Counted from the stretch's first letter, positions 1 to 8,955 are shown. The stretch is DNA of 64,000 bases from Rhodospirillales bacterium (GCA_014859895.1 JACZKS010000025.1:49771-113770), one strand, 5' to 3'. Notes: generated by a model from the sequence alone, not told the origin. Program-made: numbers and translations.

Positions 1-43
1 CGGATTTAATTGCCATATAAAACTTATGGTTTTCGCTTGACTC

Positions 44-62
44 GAAAATGATTCGCATTACC
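44..62 (+). promoter_or_regulatory. Fur-like iron box
   Basis: The 19 bases from 44 match the classical Fur 19-mer (GATAATGATAATCATTATC) at 14 of 19 positions by my count. A TTGACT hexamer that could serve as a -35 lies just before it at 37-42. It is the only such box I see ahead of the iron-uptake operon that starts at 291, so iron repression of the whole operon is the natural reading. The 230 bases between the box and the first start codon hold nothing else I recognise. Confidence 0.5.
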
Positions 63-290
63 ATTCGCGCCATTGGTTTGGCTCCCGGTAAGTGAGCCAC
101 CGCGGGGTATCGACCGATGCTCCGTATTGTTTGCGAGATAGGGATGGCGTCGCGGGTGTCAGCGACGGACAGGCGGGGTACGACCGACTTCCGTCAGGGA
201 ACTTCTTTGCCCCACGCTTGGCTCCTCCCGCCGTGAAATGTGACCGTCCCCGACCGATGGGGGAACAGGAGCAGAAAGGGACTGCCACCC

Positions 291-2234
291 ATGATCAGCC
301 GGACTTTCGCTGCACGCGCGGCGGCCCTGTTGGTTCTGGCCCTGACCTGGGTTTGGCCGCCGATGGCGATGGCCGCGCGCGACTTTCAGGACATGGCCGC
401 CCGCATCGAGACCCTTCTGAGCGAGGCCGCCGGGCGCTATGCCGCCGGCGACGCCGAGACGGCCAAGACGAACGTCCAGAAGGCCTACTTCGAGGTCTTC
501 GAGAACATGGAAGGGCCGATCCGCATCAACATCTCGGCCAAGAAGAGTTACGAGTTGGAGGCCGAGTTCGGCGACGTCCGCAAGCGGATCATGGCGGGAG
601 CGCCGGTCGACGAGGTGACCGCCCGCATCAAGGCCCAGATTGCCGCGATCCACGCCGTGGTGCCGGTTATTTCCTCCGGCCATCGCTTGACGGCCGAGCC
701 GTCGGCGGACGCCCCGAACGCGGCGCCAGTCCCGGAGGCCAAGTCGAGCACGATCGAACCCCACTGGGTCAAGGTGGTCGACGGCATCGGCAAGACTATC
801 GCCGAGGCCGCCGCCGTCTATGAGGCGGGCGAAACCGACAAGGCCCGCGAGATGATCACGCGGGCCCAGTTCGACGGCTACAAGAATTCGCTGCTGGAGA
901 CGGCGGTACGCCGCCACGTCTCGCAACGCCAGGACATCGAATACAACGCCGAGTTCCAGCGCATCGCCGAGCTCGTCAAGTCCGGTCGTCCGGCTCGCAT
1001 GGTGCGGGCGTCGGGCGAGGTACTGGTTGCCGACATGAGAGGCAACCTGCCGGGACTGCCACTGGTCGGCGCACTGGCCGAGCAGGCTGCCGCCAAGGCG
1101 GACCTGCCGACCGCCGACTGGCGCCAGGTCGCCGACGGCGTGATGGCCGCCATGAACGAGGCCGTTGCTCTCTATAAGGGCGGTGACACCGGGCGCGCCG
1201 TCGGCCGCATCCAGGACACCTATTTCGATGTCTTCGAGGCCTCCGGCATGGAGGCCCAGATCGGTGCTCGCGACGCTGCCTTTAAGACCCGCCTGGAAGG
1301 CCATTTCAACCGCGTCATGGGGCGCATGCAGGGTGGCGCCGAGGAGGCCGATCTCAAGGCCGACCTGGCGGCGATGACGGCCGACTTCGATACCGCGGTC
1401 GATACCCTGGGTACCGGCTCGGATTCGCCGGTGGCGCTGTTCCTCTATGCCCTGCTGATCATCCTGCGCGAGGGGTTCGAGGCGATCCTCATCGTCACCG
1501 CGCTGATCGCCTATCTCGTCAAGACCGGCAACCGCGACAAGTTGGGCGTCATCTACAACAGCGTCATCGTGGCCCTTCTGGCCAGCGTGGTGACGGCGGT
1601 GCTGGTGAAGTGGGTGTTCCAGGTTTCGGCGGCCAGCCAGGAAGTACTGGAAGGGGCGACCATGCTGGTTGCCGCCGTCGTGCTTTTCTCGATGAGCTAC
1701 TGGGTGATCTCGAAGGCCGAGGCCGAGAAGTGGGTCGCTTACCTCAAGGAAACGGTTGGCCGCTCGCTTTCCTCGGGCTCGCTCAAGGCTCTGTGGTTCG
1801 CCAGCTTCCTGGCGGTCTTCCGCGAGGGGGCGGAAACCGTGCTGTTCTATCAGGCCCTCACCATCGGCGCCGATGCGCCGGGCCTGGCCGCCATCGTCGG
1901 CGGCTTCGTGGTGGGGTGCGTAGGGCTGGCGGTGATCTACCTGCTGATGCGCCTGGGCGCCATGCGGCTGCCGATCCGGCCCTTCTTCATGGTTACTGGC
2001 CTGCTGCTCTACGCCATGGCCTTCGTCTTTGCCGGCAAGGGTGTGATGGAATTGGTCGAGGGCAACGTGATCGAGCCCACGCTCATCGCCTGGGCGCCCG
2101 AGATCCAGTTCCTGGGCGTGTTCCCTTACTGGCAGACCCTGATTCCGCAGATCGCGCTCGTGCTGGCGGCGCTGGTGGCGCTCGCCGTGCTGATGAAGCA
2201 GCGCAATTCCATCGCCATCACCCGGGGGAAATGA
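291..2234 (+). CDS. fetM: FTR1-family iron permease with three-repeat periplasmic domain
   Basis: This is a 647-residue iron permease. The start at 291 gives a clean Sec signal peptide ending AMA; an upstream in-frame ATG at 240 would bury it. The FTR1 signature appears twice, as REGFE near residue 393 and REGAE near residue 511, inside a C-terminal block of about seven membrane segments. The first 370 residues are periplasmic and contain three diverged copies of a helical module of about 75 residues, with the recurring pattern AxxxYxxGDxxxA followed by YFD-F. FTR1 proteins move iron through REXXE-type helices. The neighbours match the Campylobacter Cj1658-Cj1665 locus and E. coli FetMP, so it probably works with the P19 protein encoded 38 bp downstream. 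The family call is secure; the symbol is by analogy. Confidence 0.9.
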   Translation: MISRTFAARAAALLVLALTWVWPPMAMAARDFQDMAARIETLLSEAAGRYAAGDAETAKTNVQKAYFEVFENMEGPIRINISAKKSYELEAEFGDVRKRIMAGAPVDEVTARIKAQIAAIHAVVPVISSGHRLTAEPSADAPNAAPVPEAKSSTIEPHWVKVVDGIGKTIAEAAAVYEAGETDKAREMITRAQFDGYKNSLLETAVRRHVSQRQDIEYNAEFQRIAELVKSGRPARMVRASGEVLVADMRGNLPGLPLVGALAEQAAAKADLPTADWRQVADGVMAAMNEAVALYKGGDTGRAVGRIQDTYFDVFEASGMEAQIGARDAAFKTRLEGHFNRVMGRMQGGAEEADLKADLAAMTADFDTAVDTLGTGSDSPVALFLYALLIILREGFEAILIVTALIAYLVKTGNRDKLGVIYNSVIVALLASVVTAVLVKWVFQVSAASQEVLEGATMLVAAVVLFSMSYWVISKAEAEKWVAYLKETVGRSLSSGSLKALWFASFLAVFREGAETVLFYQALTIGADAPGLAAIVGGFVVGCVGLAVIYLLMRLGAMRLPIRPFFMVTGLLLYAMAFVFAGKGVMELVEGNVIEPTLIAWAPEIQFLGVFPYWQTLIPQIALVLAALVALAVLMKQRNSIAITRGK

Positions 2235-2272
2235 CTTTCGATGTTCACACCAAACGACGAGGAGAGAAAAGC

Positions 2273-2809
2273 ATGAACAAGGTTTCCATTGCCGCGGCGG
2301 CGGCGCTGCTGGCGGGGGTGATGTCGTTCAGCGCCATGGCGGCGGACGACGAATTCAAGGAATACCCGATTGGCGAGGCCAAGACGCTGAACACGCTGGA
2401 AGTGGCGGCGGTCTACCTGACGCCGATCGACATGGAGCCGCGCGGCATCGACCTGCCGGCCTCGCAGGCCGACATCCATCTCGAAGCCGACATCCACGCC
2501 CTGGAGGGCAACCCCAACGGCTTCGGAGCCGGTGAATGGGTGCCGTACCTGACGGTTTCCTACCGCCTGGAGAACCTGGACACCGGCAAGGTGCTGACCG
2601 GCAACCTGATGCCGATGGTGGCGGTCGATGGGCCGCATTACGGCTCCAACATCAAGATGCCGGGGGCGGGCAACTACAAGCTGACCTACCACATCGATGC
2701 GCCGTCGCGCCAAGGGTTCGGGCGCCACACCGACAAGGCCAGCGGCGTCGGCCAGTGGTTCCAGGCCTTCGATGTCGACTACGACTTCAAGTACGTGCCG
2801 CTGAAGTAG
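2273..2809 (+). CDS. fetP: P19/FetP-type periplasmic iron-binding protein
   Basis: A 178-residue secreted protein. ATG 2273 follows a GGAGAG ribosome site and yields a signal peptide ending SAMA-ADDEF. The mature chain has the P19/Tp34 family layout: YLTPIDMEPRG near the N-terminus, paired histidines in DIHLEADIHA, then a metal-site region with MPMVAVDGPHYG and a late YHI. In P19 and FetP, equivalent Met and His residues bind Cu2+ and Fe at a dimer interface and support ferrous iron uptake with the FTR1 permease. It sits between that permease and the DUF2318 gene, the order seen in Campylobacter. Nothing is missing in length or motifs. Confidence 0.92.
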   Translation: MNKVSIAAAAALLAGVMSFSAMAADDEFKEYPIGEAKTLNTLEVAAVYLTPIDMEPRGIDLPASQADIHLEADIHALEGNPNGFGAGEWVPYLTVSYRLENLDTGKVLTGNLMPMVAVDGPHYGSNIKMPGAGNYKLTYHIDAPSRQGFGRHTDKASGVGQWFQAFDVDYDFKYVPLK

Positions 2810-2832
2810 GCGGACGGTTTCAGGTTGTTTCA

Positions 2833-2865
2833 GTCGGTCTCCGGGGGTGAACCCCGGGGACCGAC
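2833..2865 (+). terminator. Strong intergenic hairpin inside the iron operon
   Basis: GTCGGTCTCCGGGG (2833-2846) pairs with CCCCGGGGACCGAC (2852-2865) around a GTGAA loop, giving a 14-bp stem with one G-T pair. A second smaller C5/G5 stem with CTCTTTTAAA follows at once. No long T-run comes directly after the first stem. It may be a partial terminator or mRNA-stability hairpin that lowers expression downstream of the P19 gene, or a dispersed repeat. Confidence 0.5.
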
Positions 2866-2909
2866 CCCCTCTTTTAAAGGGGGGGCGCCAAGGAGAAACG
2901 GGAAGGCCG

Positions 2910-4349
2910 ATGATCGCGTATCTGGTGGACATGATCCATGCGTTCGGGCCCATCGCCGTCGTCTGCGGGCTGGTCCTGGCCCTGCGGCCGCAAACGCCGT
3001 CCCGGGCGTTTGCCCGTGCCGCCATCGGCCTGTTGATCGCGGGCCTGGTCCTGGGCGCCGGGGCCTACCAGATCGCCCACGCCCAGGGCTTCGCCTCGGC
3101 CACTCGCACCGGGATGCATCTGGCGGGCATGACGGTCATGGCGCTAGCCCTGATCGCTCTCGCGGCGCGCTCCTTACGCAGCGGTCTCGCCTTCACTCTT
3201 GTCGGACCACTGTTGGTTTTCGTGATGGCGGCGCGCTCGGCCTTCGTGTTCGCCCGCGACATCGCGGATCGCAGCCTGTCGGCGGCCTCGGTGCTCAACA
3301 CCGAACTGATCCTCAACCTGACAGCCCTGTTTACCGGCACGCTGGCCGTTGCCGGACTCACCGTCTTGGTCTTGCAAGCGGGGCGCCACGCCCAGCGGGT
3401 GGGAGCTTGGGTGCTGGCCGCCCTGTTGGTGGCCGAGTCCGGGGTGTCGACGGCTACCGCGCTCCTGGGCCTGCTCCAACTCCAGGCCATCGAGGTGACC
3501 GCCGCCCGCGTTTCCTTCGTCGCCCGGGCGGGCGAGGCGGCGCCGTGGGCGATATATGGCGAGCTTATCCTCGTCGGCCTGCTGGCGGTCGCGGCCTTCG
3601 CTGGGGGCGGGCGTTCGGCTGTTCCGCCGCCCCGCGCGGTGGAGCGTCGCCAGGTCCGCGCCCGGATGCTCAGCCGGCGGCGCTGGCTGACCGGCGCCAT
3701 GGCGACGGCCAGTTTCCTGATCGTCGCGCTGCTTTATCACGACCTCTACGCCTCGCTGCCGCCCAGCCTGTCGCCGGCCCAGCCGGTGCAGCCGGATGCC
3801 CAGGGGCTCGTGCGTATCGACGTCAACGCGGTGAAGGACGGCAAGCTCTACCGCTATGCCTACATCACTTCGGACGGCCATCGGGTGCGCTTCTTCCTGA
3901 TCAACCGCTACGACGTCGCCCACGCCAAGATCGGCGTCGTCTATGACGCCTGCATGATCTGCGGCGACGACGGCTACATCCAGGTCGGCAACGAGATCAT
4001 CTGCATCGCCTGCAACGTGCGCATCTTCGTGCCCTCCATCGGCAAGCCGGGGGGGTGCAACCCCATCCCCCTCGACCACACCGTGGAGGGTGGCGTCATC
4101 ACTATTGCCGCCGCCGACCTCGACAAGGGCGCCAAGTACTTCTCCGAGGTGGTCGAGATCGAGGTCACCGATCCGGTGACCGGCAAGCGCCTGATCAACC
4201 TCAAGGCGCCGTTCCAGTACGAGTTCAAGGGCAGGATGTTCTACTTCGAGGGCCGCGAATCGTATGACCGCTTCAAGAAAGCGCCCGAGGAGTTCGCGGG
4301 CAATGTCGAGGGGCGCTATTTCCGCGTCCAGGGCCACCGGGACAGCTAG
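2910..4349 (+). CDS. DUF2318 Fe-S-type membrane protein
   Basis: A 479-residue protein. ATG 2910 follows AAGGAG. About eight hydrophobic segments fill the first 300 residues, followed by a periplasmic C-terminal domain. That domain carries CMICGDDGY and then IICIACN, giving Cys 348/351 and a second CxxC about 15 residues later, then GGCNPIPLDH. This is the DUF2318 signature found in Cj1660 of the Campylobacter p19 iron locus and thought to bind Fe-S or another metal. Its position between P19 and the FtsX-like permeases matches that locus. A role in electron delivery for periplasmic iron reduction or oxidation during uptake is likely but unproven. Confidence 0.85.
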   Translation: MIAYLVDMIHAFGPIAVVCGLVLALRPQTPSRAFARAAIGLLIAGLVLGAGAYQIAHAQGFASATRTGMHLAGMTVMALALIALAARSLRSGLAFTLVGPLLVFVMAARSAFVFARDIADRSLSAASVLNTELILNLTALFTGTLAVAGLTVLVLQAGRHAQRVGAWVLAALLVAESGVSTATALLGLLQLQAIEVTAARVSFVARAGEAAPWAIYGELILVGLLAVAAFAGGGRSAVPPPRAVERRQVRARMLSRRRWLTGAMATASFLIVALLYHDLYASLPPSLSPAQPVQPDAQGLVRIDVNAVKDGKLYRYAYITSDGHRVRFFLINRYDVAHAKIGVVYDACMICGDDGYIQVGNEIICIACNVRIFVPSIGKPGGCNPIPLDHTVEGGVITIAAADLDKGAKYFSEVVEIEVTDPVTGKRLINLKAPFQYEFKGRMFYFEGRESYDRFKKAPEEFAGNVEGRYFRVQGHRDS

Positions 4350-4364
4350 GAAGAGGGCGGAGCG

Positions 4365-5657
4365 ATGTTCTTTCGCATTCTGAGACAGTCCTTCTTCGAG
4401 GGGCGCAAGCGCAAGATCCTGGCGGCCACCACGGTCGCCCTGGCGGCGACGCTGATTACCGCGCTGCTCGACCTTTCGGTCGACGTCGGCGACAAGATGG
4501 CCCGCGAGATGAAGTCCTACGGCGCCAATATCCGGGTGGTGCCGAAAAGCGAGACGGTGGCGCTCGAGGTCGGCGGCATCGATTACAATCCGCTGAAGGG
4601 CCGCGACTATCTGGACGAGCGCGACCTGCCGCTGATCAAGGACATCTTCTGGCGCAACAACATCGTCGGCCTCGCACCCTTCCTGAGGACGTCGGTGGAA
4701 GCCGAGGGCAGGGCGGGGCAAGCCGTCCCCCTGATCGGCACCTACTTCGACAAGAGCCTGCCTTTGCCCGACGACGACACTTACCGCACCGGGGTGACCG
4801 CCACCAACGCCTTCTGGGCGATCGAAGGCGCCTGGCCCGATGACGAGAAGCCCGAGGAGGTGCTCCTCGGCCGCTCGCTGGCCCGCGCGCTCAACCTGGC
4901 GCCCGGCGCCACCCTGAGGGTGCAGGGCACAGAGGGCGGTCCGACCCCGCTTCGCGTCACCGGCCTGCTGACGACCGGAGGCGCCGAGGACGACGCCATC
5001 GTCGCGCCGCTCGCCCTCGCCCAGCGGCTGACCGGACTCTCGGGCCGCGTGCAGGCGGTCGAGGTGAGCGCGCTCACGGTACCCGAAAACGACCTTTCCA
5101 ACCGGGCCCGGCGCGACACCGAAGCCCTTTCGACGGCCGAATACGACGTCTGGTACTGCACCGCCTACGTCAGCGCCATCGCCCATCAGATCGAGGAGGC
5201 TGTCGTCAACGCCTCGGCCCGGCCCATCTGGCAGGTGGCGGCCGGCGAGGGCGCCATCATCGGCAAGATCCAGCTTCTGATGCTGGTGGTCACCCTGGCC
5301 GCCTTCGTGTCGGCGGCCATGGGGGTTTCCTCGCTGATGAACGCGACGATCATGGAGCGGGCCCGCGAGATCGGCCTGATGAAGGCGCTGGGCGCCGCCA
5401 CCTGGGAAATCCACATGGTGTTCCTGGGCGAGGCGGTGATCGTCGGCGTCATCGGCGGGCTGATCGGCTGTGTGGCGGGCACCGGGTTGTCCCAGGCGGT
5501 CGGCCTGATGGTCTTCGGGTCCACCGTTTCCATCCCGTGGATCGGGGTGCCGGTGGTGGTCTTCCTGTCGGCGGCCACCGCCTTGGCCGGCTCCATCATT
5601 CCGTCCAGAGCGATTGCCCGGCTGCTGCCGGTGGAGGTGCTCTATGGCCGTCGCTGA
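4365..5657 (+). CDS. FtsX-like ABC permease (iron locus, first copy)
   Basis: A 430-residue permease of the MacB/FtsX type. One N-terminal membrane helix follows RKRKILAATTVALAATLITALLD. A periplasmic domain of about 220 residues comes next (VVPKSETVALEVGG onwards), then three C-terminal helices with the typical cytoplasmic coupling stretch MERAREIGLMKALGA. It matches the Cj1661 position of the p19 locus. Its last 14 bases overlap the next permease gene, so the two are translationally coupled and probably form a heterodimer with the ATPase at 6821. The substrate is unknown; these permeases often act mechanically on periplasmic partners instead of moving ions themselves. Confidence 0.85.
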   Translation: MFFRILRQSFFEGRKRKILAATTVALAATLITALLDLSVDVGDKMAREMKSYGANIRVVPKSETVALEVGGIDYNPLKGRDYLDERDLPLIKDIFWRNNIVGLAPFLRTSVEAEGRAGQAVPLIGTYFDKSLPLPDDDTYRTGVTATNAFWAIEGAWPDDEKPEEVLLGRSLARALNLAPGATLRVQGTEGGPTPLRVTGLLTTGGAEDDAIVAPLALAQRLTGLSGRVQAVEVSALTVPENDLSNRARRDTEALSTAEYDVWYCTAYVSAIAHQIEEAVVNASARPIWQVAAGEGAIIGKIQLLMLVVTLAAFVSAAMGVSSLMNATIMERAREIGLMKALGAATWEIHMVFLGEAVIVGVIGGLIGCVAGTGLSQAVGLMVFGSTVSIPWIGVPVVVFLSAATALAGSIIPSRAIARLLPVEVLYGRR

Positions 5658-6816
5658 GAAACCTGCCCGCAGGGGGCGGCGCGGCTCGATGTTCGCGACC
5701 CTGCTGTTCAAGGCGCTGCTTCGGCGCGGCGGCCGCGCCGGGGTGGCCGCCGCCTCCATCGTGGTGGGCGCCGCCGTGGTCGCGGCCCTGATGAGCCTCT
5801 ACCTCGACATCTCGATCAAGATGAGCGAGGAGCTTCGTGCCTTCGGCGCCAACTTCTACGTCGGCCCGGCCGTTGCCGGGGGCGAGCGCGGCATTGCCGA
5901 GGACACCTACGCCGCTGTTTTGCGCGAAATCCCCAACGACCGGATGGTCGGCGCCAGCCCGCTGCTCTATGGCATCGTGCGCCTCGACCTCGGCCCGGCG
6001 GTGATGGCCGGCGTCGATTTTCGCGGCCTGCGCCAGATCTCGCCCTACTGGCAGGTCGAGGGAAGCTGGGTCGGCGTCGCCTTCGACGAGCGCAACGCCA
6101 TGATCGGCCGCCGTCTGGCCGAGAGCATGGAACTCAAGGTCGGCGACACGGTCACCGTGATCAACCGCGAGCGCACCCAGAACACGCGCCTCATCGTCAA
6201 GGGGATCGTCGATACCGGCGCCGCCGAGGACGAGCAGATGTTCGTCAACCTGTCACTGGCCCAGAAGCTTCTGAATCTGCCGGGCCGGGTCGATTTCGCC
6301 ATGCTGAGCCTGATCGCCCAGGGGCCGGAAGCCGACGCCATGGCGACCCGCGTCAACGCCGGCGTTCCTGGCGTCGAGGCCAAGCCGATCCGCAAGATCT
6401 CGCAGTCCGACGGCCAGATCCTCGACAAGATCGAGGGGTTGATGGCGCTGGTCGCCTTGACCATCCTGATCATCACCACGCTCTGCGTCAACGCGACGCT
6501 GAGTGCCATGGTCGCCGAGCGGACGCCCGAGATCGGCCTGCAAAAGGCCCTGGGCGCCGAAAATCGGGCCATCGTGTCCCAATTCCTGGCCGAGACCGCG
6601 CTGATCTGCGTGGCCGCCGTGGCGGTCGGGCTGATTTTGGGCTTCGGGCTGGCCCAGGTGCTGGGCCAGGCGGTCTTCAACGCTTGGGTCACCTTCCGGC
6701 CGGCGGTGGTGCCGCTTACGCTCATCGTTTCACTGGCGGCCGCCCTGATCGCGGCGATCCTGCCGGTCAGGGGCGCTATCGGCGTGGTGCCGGCCCGTGT
6801 CTTGAAAGGGGAATGA
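5644..6816 (+). CDS. FtsX-like ABC permease (iron locus, second copy)
   Basis: A 390-residue paralogue of the upstream permease with the same plan: N-terminal helix, periplasmic domain, and three C-terminal helices containing AERTPEIGLQKALGAEN. I chose ATG 5644, preceded by GTGGAGG within the upstream gene. ATG 5689 (MFATLLFKALLRR) is a shorter alternative that would match the paralogue's N-terminus better. The counterpart is Cj1662 of the Campylobacter p19 locus. The GTG/ATG start of the ATPase follows within 5 bases of its stop, so the three genes form a tight transcriptional unit. Confidence 0.85.
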   Translation: MAVAEKPARRGRRGSMFATLLFKALLRRGGRAGVAAASIVVGAAVVAALMSLYLDISIKMSEELRAFGANFYVGPAVAGGERGIAEDTYAAVLREIPNDRMVGASPLLYGIVRLDLGPAVMAGVDFRGLRQISPYWQVEGSWVGVAFDERNAMIGRRLAESMELKVGDTVTVINRERTQNTRLIVKGIVDTGAAEDEQMFVNLSLAQKLLNLPGRVDFAMLSLIAQGPEADAMATRVNAGVPGVEAKPIRKISQSDGQILDKIEGLMALVALTILIITTLCVNATLSAMVAERTPEIGLQKALGAENRAIVSQFLAETALICVAAVAVGLILGFGLAQVLGQAVFNAWVTFRPAVVPLTLIVSLAAALIAAILPVRGAIGVVPARVLKGE

Positions 6817-6820
6817 CGTG

Positions 6821-7528
6821 ATGGATGCCTTGGCCGAAGGGATGCCGATGGAAGGTTGCGCCACCTATGGGGCGCCGGCCCGCGACGTCATCGAGATCGG
6901 CGGCCTCTACAAGCGGTTCGGCGCCGTCACCGCGCTGGACGGCGTCGACCTCACCATCCGGGCCGGAGAGTTCGTGGCGATCATGGGCCCCTCGGGGTCC
7001 GGCAAGACGACGCTGCTCAACATCCTTTCCTGCCTCGATACGCCGAGCGAGGGGCGCTACCTGCTGGATGGCATCGAAACGGCGACGCTGGACGGCAAAG
7101 CCCAGGCGGTGGTCAGGCGCGAGAAGATTGGCCTGGTGTTCCAGCAGTTCCACCTGATTCCCTATCTCAGCGCGGTCGAGAACGTCATGCTGGCCCAGCA
7201 TTATCACAGCGTCGCCGACCGCGACGAGGCGATGGCGGCCCTCGAACGGGTGGGCTTGGGCCCGCGCGCCCAGCACCTGCCGTCCCAGCTGTCGGGCGGC
7301 GAGCAGCAGCGGGCCTGCATCGCCCGCGCGCTGATCAACGAGCCGGCCATCGTGCTGGCCGACGAACCGACCGGCAACCTCGACGAAAAGAACGAGGAAC
7401 TGGTGATGGCACTGTTCCAGCAGCTGCACGCCGAGGGGCGGACCCTGGTGCTGGTCACCCACAACCCCGAGCTCGGCGCCCGCACCCAGCGGATCATCCG
7501 CCTCAACCATGGCCGCGTGGAAGCCTAG
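6821..7528 (+). CDS. ABC transporter ATPase, LolD/MacB type
   Basis: A 235-residue ATPase (236 from GTG 6818). It has a complete Walker A (GPSGSGKTT), a Q-loop (VFQQFHLIPYLSAVENV), the LSGGEQQR signature, Walker B (VLADEPTGNLD) and the H-loop histidine (LVTHNPELG). The sequence around the Q-loop and the TGNLD ending are typical of LolD/MacB/FtsE ATPases, which pair with FtsX-like permeases such as the two encoded just upstream. It equals Cj1663 of the p19 iron locus. All catalytic motifs are intact. Confidence 0.92.
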   Translation: MDALAEGMPMEGCATYGAPARDVIEIGGLYKRFGAVTALDGVDLTIRAGEFVAIMGPSGSGKTTLLNILSCLDTPSEGRYLLDGIETATLDGKAQAVVRREKIGLVFQQFHLIPYLSAVENVMLAQHYHSVADRDEAMAALERVGLGPRAQHLPSQLSGGEQQRACIARALINEPAIVLADEPTGNLDEKNEELVMALFQQLHAEGRTLVLVTHNPELGARTQRIIRLNHGRVEA

Positions 7529-7531
7529 GGC

Positions 7532-8026
7532 ATGATGATTTCTGCAAAGGTCATGACGATCACCCTGGTCGCGCTTCTCTCTCTCGCCGCCTGCAAGGAC
7601 CAGGCGCCGAGCCAGGCCGGCGGCGCGGCGCCTGAATTGGGCGTGCTCGACGCCCAGGGCAGCGAGGTGCGCATGGACGCCCGCCGCGGCCAGGTGGTGC
7701 TGATCAACTTCTGGCTGGCCGAATGCGGCCCCTGTATCGCCGAGATGCCGGCACTGGACGCCTTCTACAAGGAAAACAAGGCGCGCGGCTTCGACCTTCT
7801 GGCCGTCAACATGGGCCAGGACGCGGCGACGGTGGAGGCCACGCGCCGCCGGGTCGAGGTGTCCTTCCCGATGCTGGCCGATCCCCTGAAGATCGCCACC
7901 CAGCGCTACGGCGCCATCGGGGCGCCGACGTCGTTCATCATCGATGCCGAGGGCGTCGTGCGGGAACGCATCGAGGGGCCACTTACCGCCCGCGACCTGC
8001 AACGTAAGATCGGGGGACTGCTGTGA
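7532..8026 (+). CDS. TlpA-like thioredoxin lipoprotein (CGPC)
   Basis: A 164-residue lipoprotein thiol-disulfide protein. The N-terminus ends in the lipobox LSLAAC, so it should be anchored in a membrane facing the periplasm. The thioredoxin fold carries WLAECGPCIAEMP, with an active CGPC pair, and a cis-proline region GAPTSFIID. It starts 3 bases after the ATPase gene. Two thioredoxin-like genes (Cj1664, Cj1665) close the Campylobacter iron locus, and this is the first of the pair here. A role in keeping cysteines of the DUF2318 protein or a cytochrome reduced is a reasonable inference. Confidence 0.9.
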   Translation: MMISAKVMTITLVALLSLAACKDQAPSQAGGAAPELGVLDAQGSEVRMDARRGQVVLINFWLAECGPCIAEMPALDAFYKENKARGFDLLAVNMGQDAATVEATRRRVEVSFPMLADPLKIATQRYGAIGAPTSFIIDAEGVVRERIEGPLTARDLQRKIGGLL

Positions 8027-8040
8027 CCGGCAGCCCGCGG

Positions 8041-8397
8041 TCAGGGACGCAGGGTATGGATATACGCGCGCAGGCCTTCGATGTCGGTTTCGGCGAGGCC
8101 GCTTTTCATCTTGTCCTTCATGGCCGCGTCCGGGCTCGGTGGCGTCTCCTGGTAAGCGCGCAGCTTGGCGAGGATTTCCGTGTCGGGGACGCGGATCAAG
8201 ACCTTAGAAACGCCCAGCGCCCGCTGGTTGGCGCGCCGGCCATGACACAGTTCGCAGCGCTCGGCATAGATCGCCTTGCCGGCAGTGGCCTCGGTCTCGT
8301 CGGCCCGAGCCGGGGCGAAAGCGAGCAGGAGAATGAAGAACGAGGCGGGGAGAAGGGCGGCACGGAGGAGTCGGGTCATCGCGGGGCTTTTCGCCAT
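8041..8397 (-). CDS. Small class I cytochrome c
   Basis: About 118 residues, read toward the iron operon. After a signal peptide (LLPASFFILLLAFAPARA) comes GKAIYAERCELCHGRRANQ, one CXXCH haem site, and a later methionine region (MKDKMKSGLAETDIEGLRAYIHTL) that could supply the axial Met. The layout matches a single-haem periplasmic cytochrome c. I chose ATG 8397; ATG 8379 gives a shorter leader. It lies between the two thioredoxin genes on the opposite strand. It may pass electrons in the iron-uptake system, because P19-type systems are thought to need periplasmic redox steps, but that is inference. Confidence 0.75.
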   Translation of the reverse strand: MAKSPAMTRLLRAALLPASFFILLLAFAPARADETEATAGKAIYAERCELCHGRRANQRALGVSKVLIRVPDTEILAKLRAYQETPPSPDAAMKDKMKSGLAETDIEGLRAYIHTLRP

Positions 8398-8469
8398 CTC
8401 GTATCGGATGGCCGGATAATAAGTCGCATTCGCTCGACTATCCACCTTTTCTATAGGGCTTTTCGTCAG

Positions 8470-8955
8470 GTGGTGGGATTAAGCGCGGGGATGCTTGCCG
8501 CGCTTCTGCTCGCGGCATGCGACGAGGCGCCGCGCCAGACGGCCCGGAACGGCCCGGCGCCCGAAATCGCAGCGCTCGATCTTGACGGCCGGCCGGTCCG
8601 CTTGGCCGACTACGCGGGCAAGGTTTTGATCATCAATTTCTGGCTGGGCGGCTGCGCTGCCTGCGTCCAGGAGCTGCCGGTGATCGAGGCCGTGTATCGC
8701 GAACACCAAGGGGACGGAGTCGTCGTCCTTGCCGTCAACGTCGGCGGCAATGCCGACATGGCCCGCCAATTGGCGGCGGAACGCGGCAACGGCTTTGATA
8801 ACGCCGTCGACGAGCTGTCTCTGACCGCCATCCGCTATGAAGTCGGGGTGTTTCCGACCGTCGTGGTGATCGACCGCGCCGGGAAGCTCCGTGCCCGGCT
8901 GGTCGGGCAGATTCCGAAGTCGACGCTGGCAGCCAAGGTTGCGGCGCTCCTGTAG
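8470..8955 (+). CDS. Second TlpA-like thioredoxin lipoprotein (CAAC)
   Basis: A paralogue of the protein at 7532. The mature sequence starts at the lipobox LLLAAC and continues into APEIAALDLDGRPVRLADYAGK. The active-site pair is CAAC (WLGGCAACVQELP) where the first copy has CGPC, and VFPTVVVIDRAG contains the cis-proline. The start is uncertain: GTG 8470 or GTG 8473 gives a full lipoprotein leader, while ATG 8491 leaves only about eight residues before the lipobox. The family match is good. Two thioredoxins with different active-site dipeptides probably have different redox potentials. Confidence 0.8.
   Translation: MVGLSAGMLAALLLAACDEAPRQTARNGPAPEIAALDLDGRPVRLADYAGKVLIINFWLGGCAACVQELPVIEAVYREHQGDGVVVLAVNVGGNADMARQLAAERGNGFDNAVDELSLTAIRYEVGVFPTVVVIDRAGKLRARLVGQIPKSTLAAKVAALL

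Noticed and set aside
3174..5759. An 861-codon open frame on the minus strand
   Set aside because: It lies antisense to the DUF2318 and FtsX-like genes; its product is His/Arg/Gly-rich with no domain, a typical shadow of GC-rich coding DNA.
7532..8955. Cytochrome c maturation (ccm) cluster
   Set aside because: Thioredoxins and a cytochrome c are present, but no CcmA-F/H genes; the context matches the p19 iron locus.
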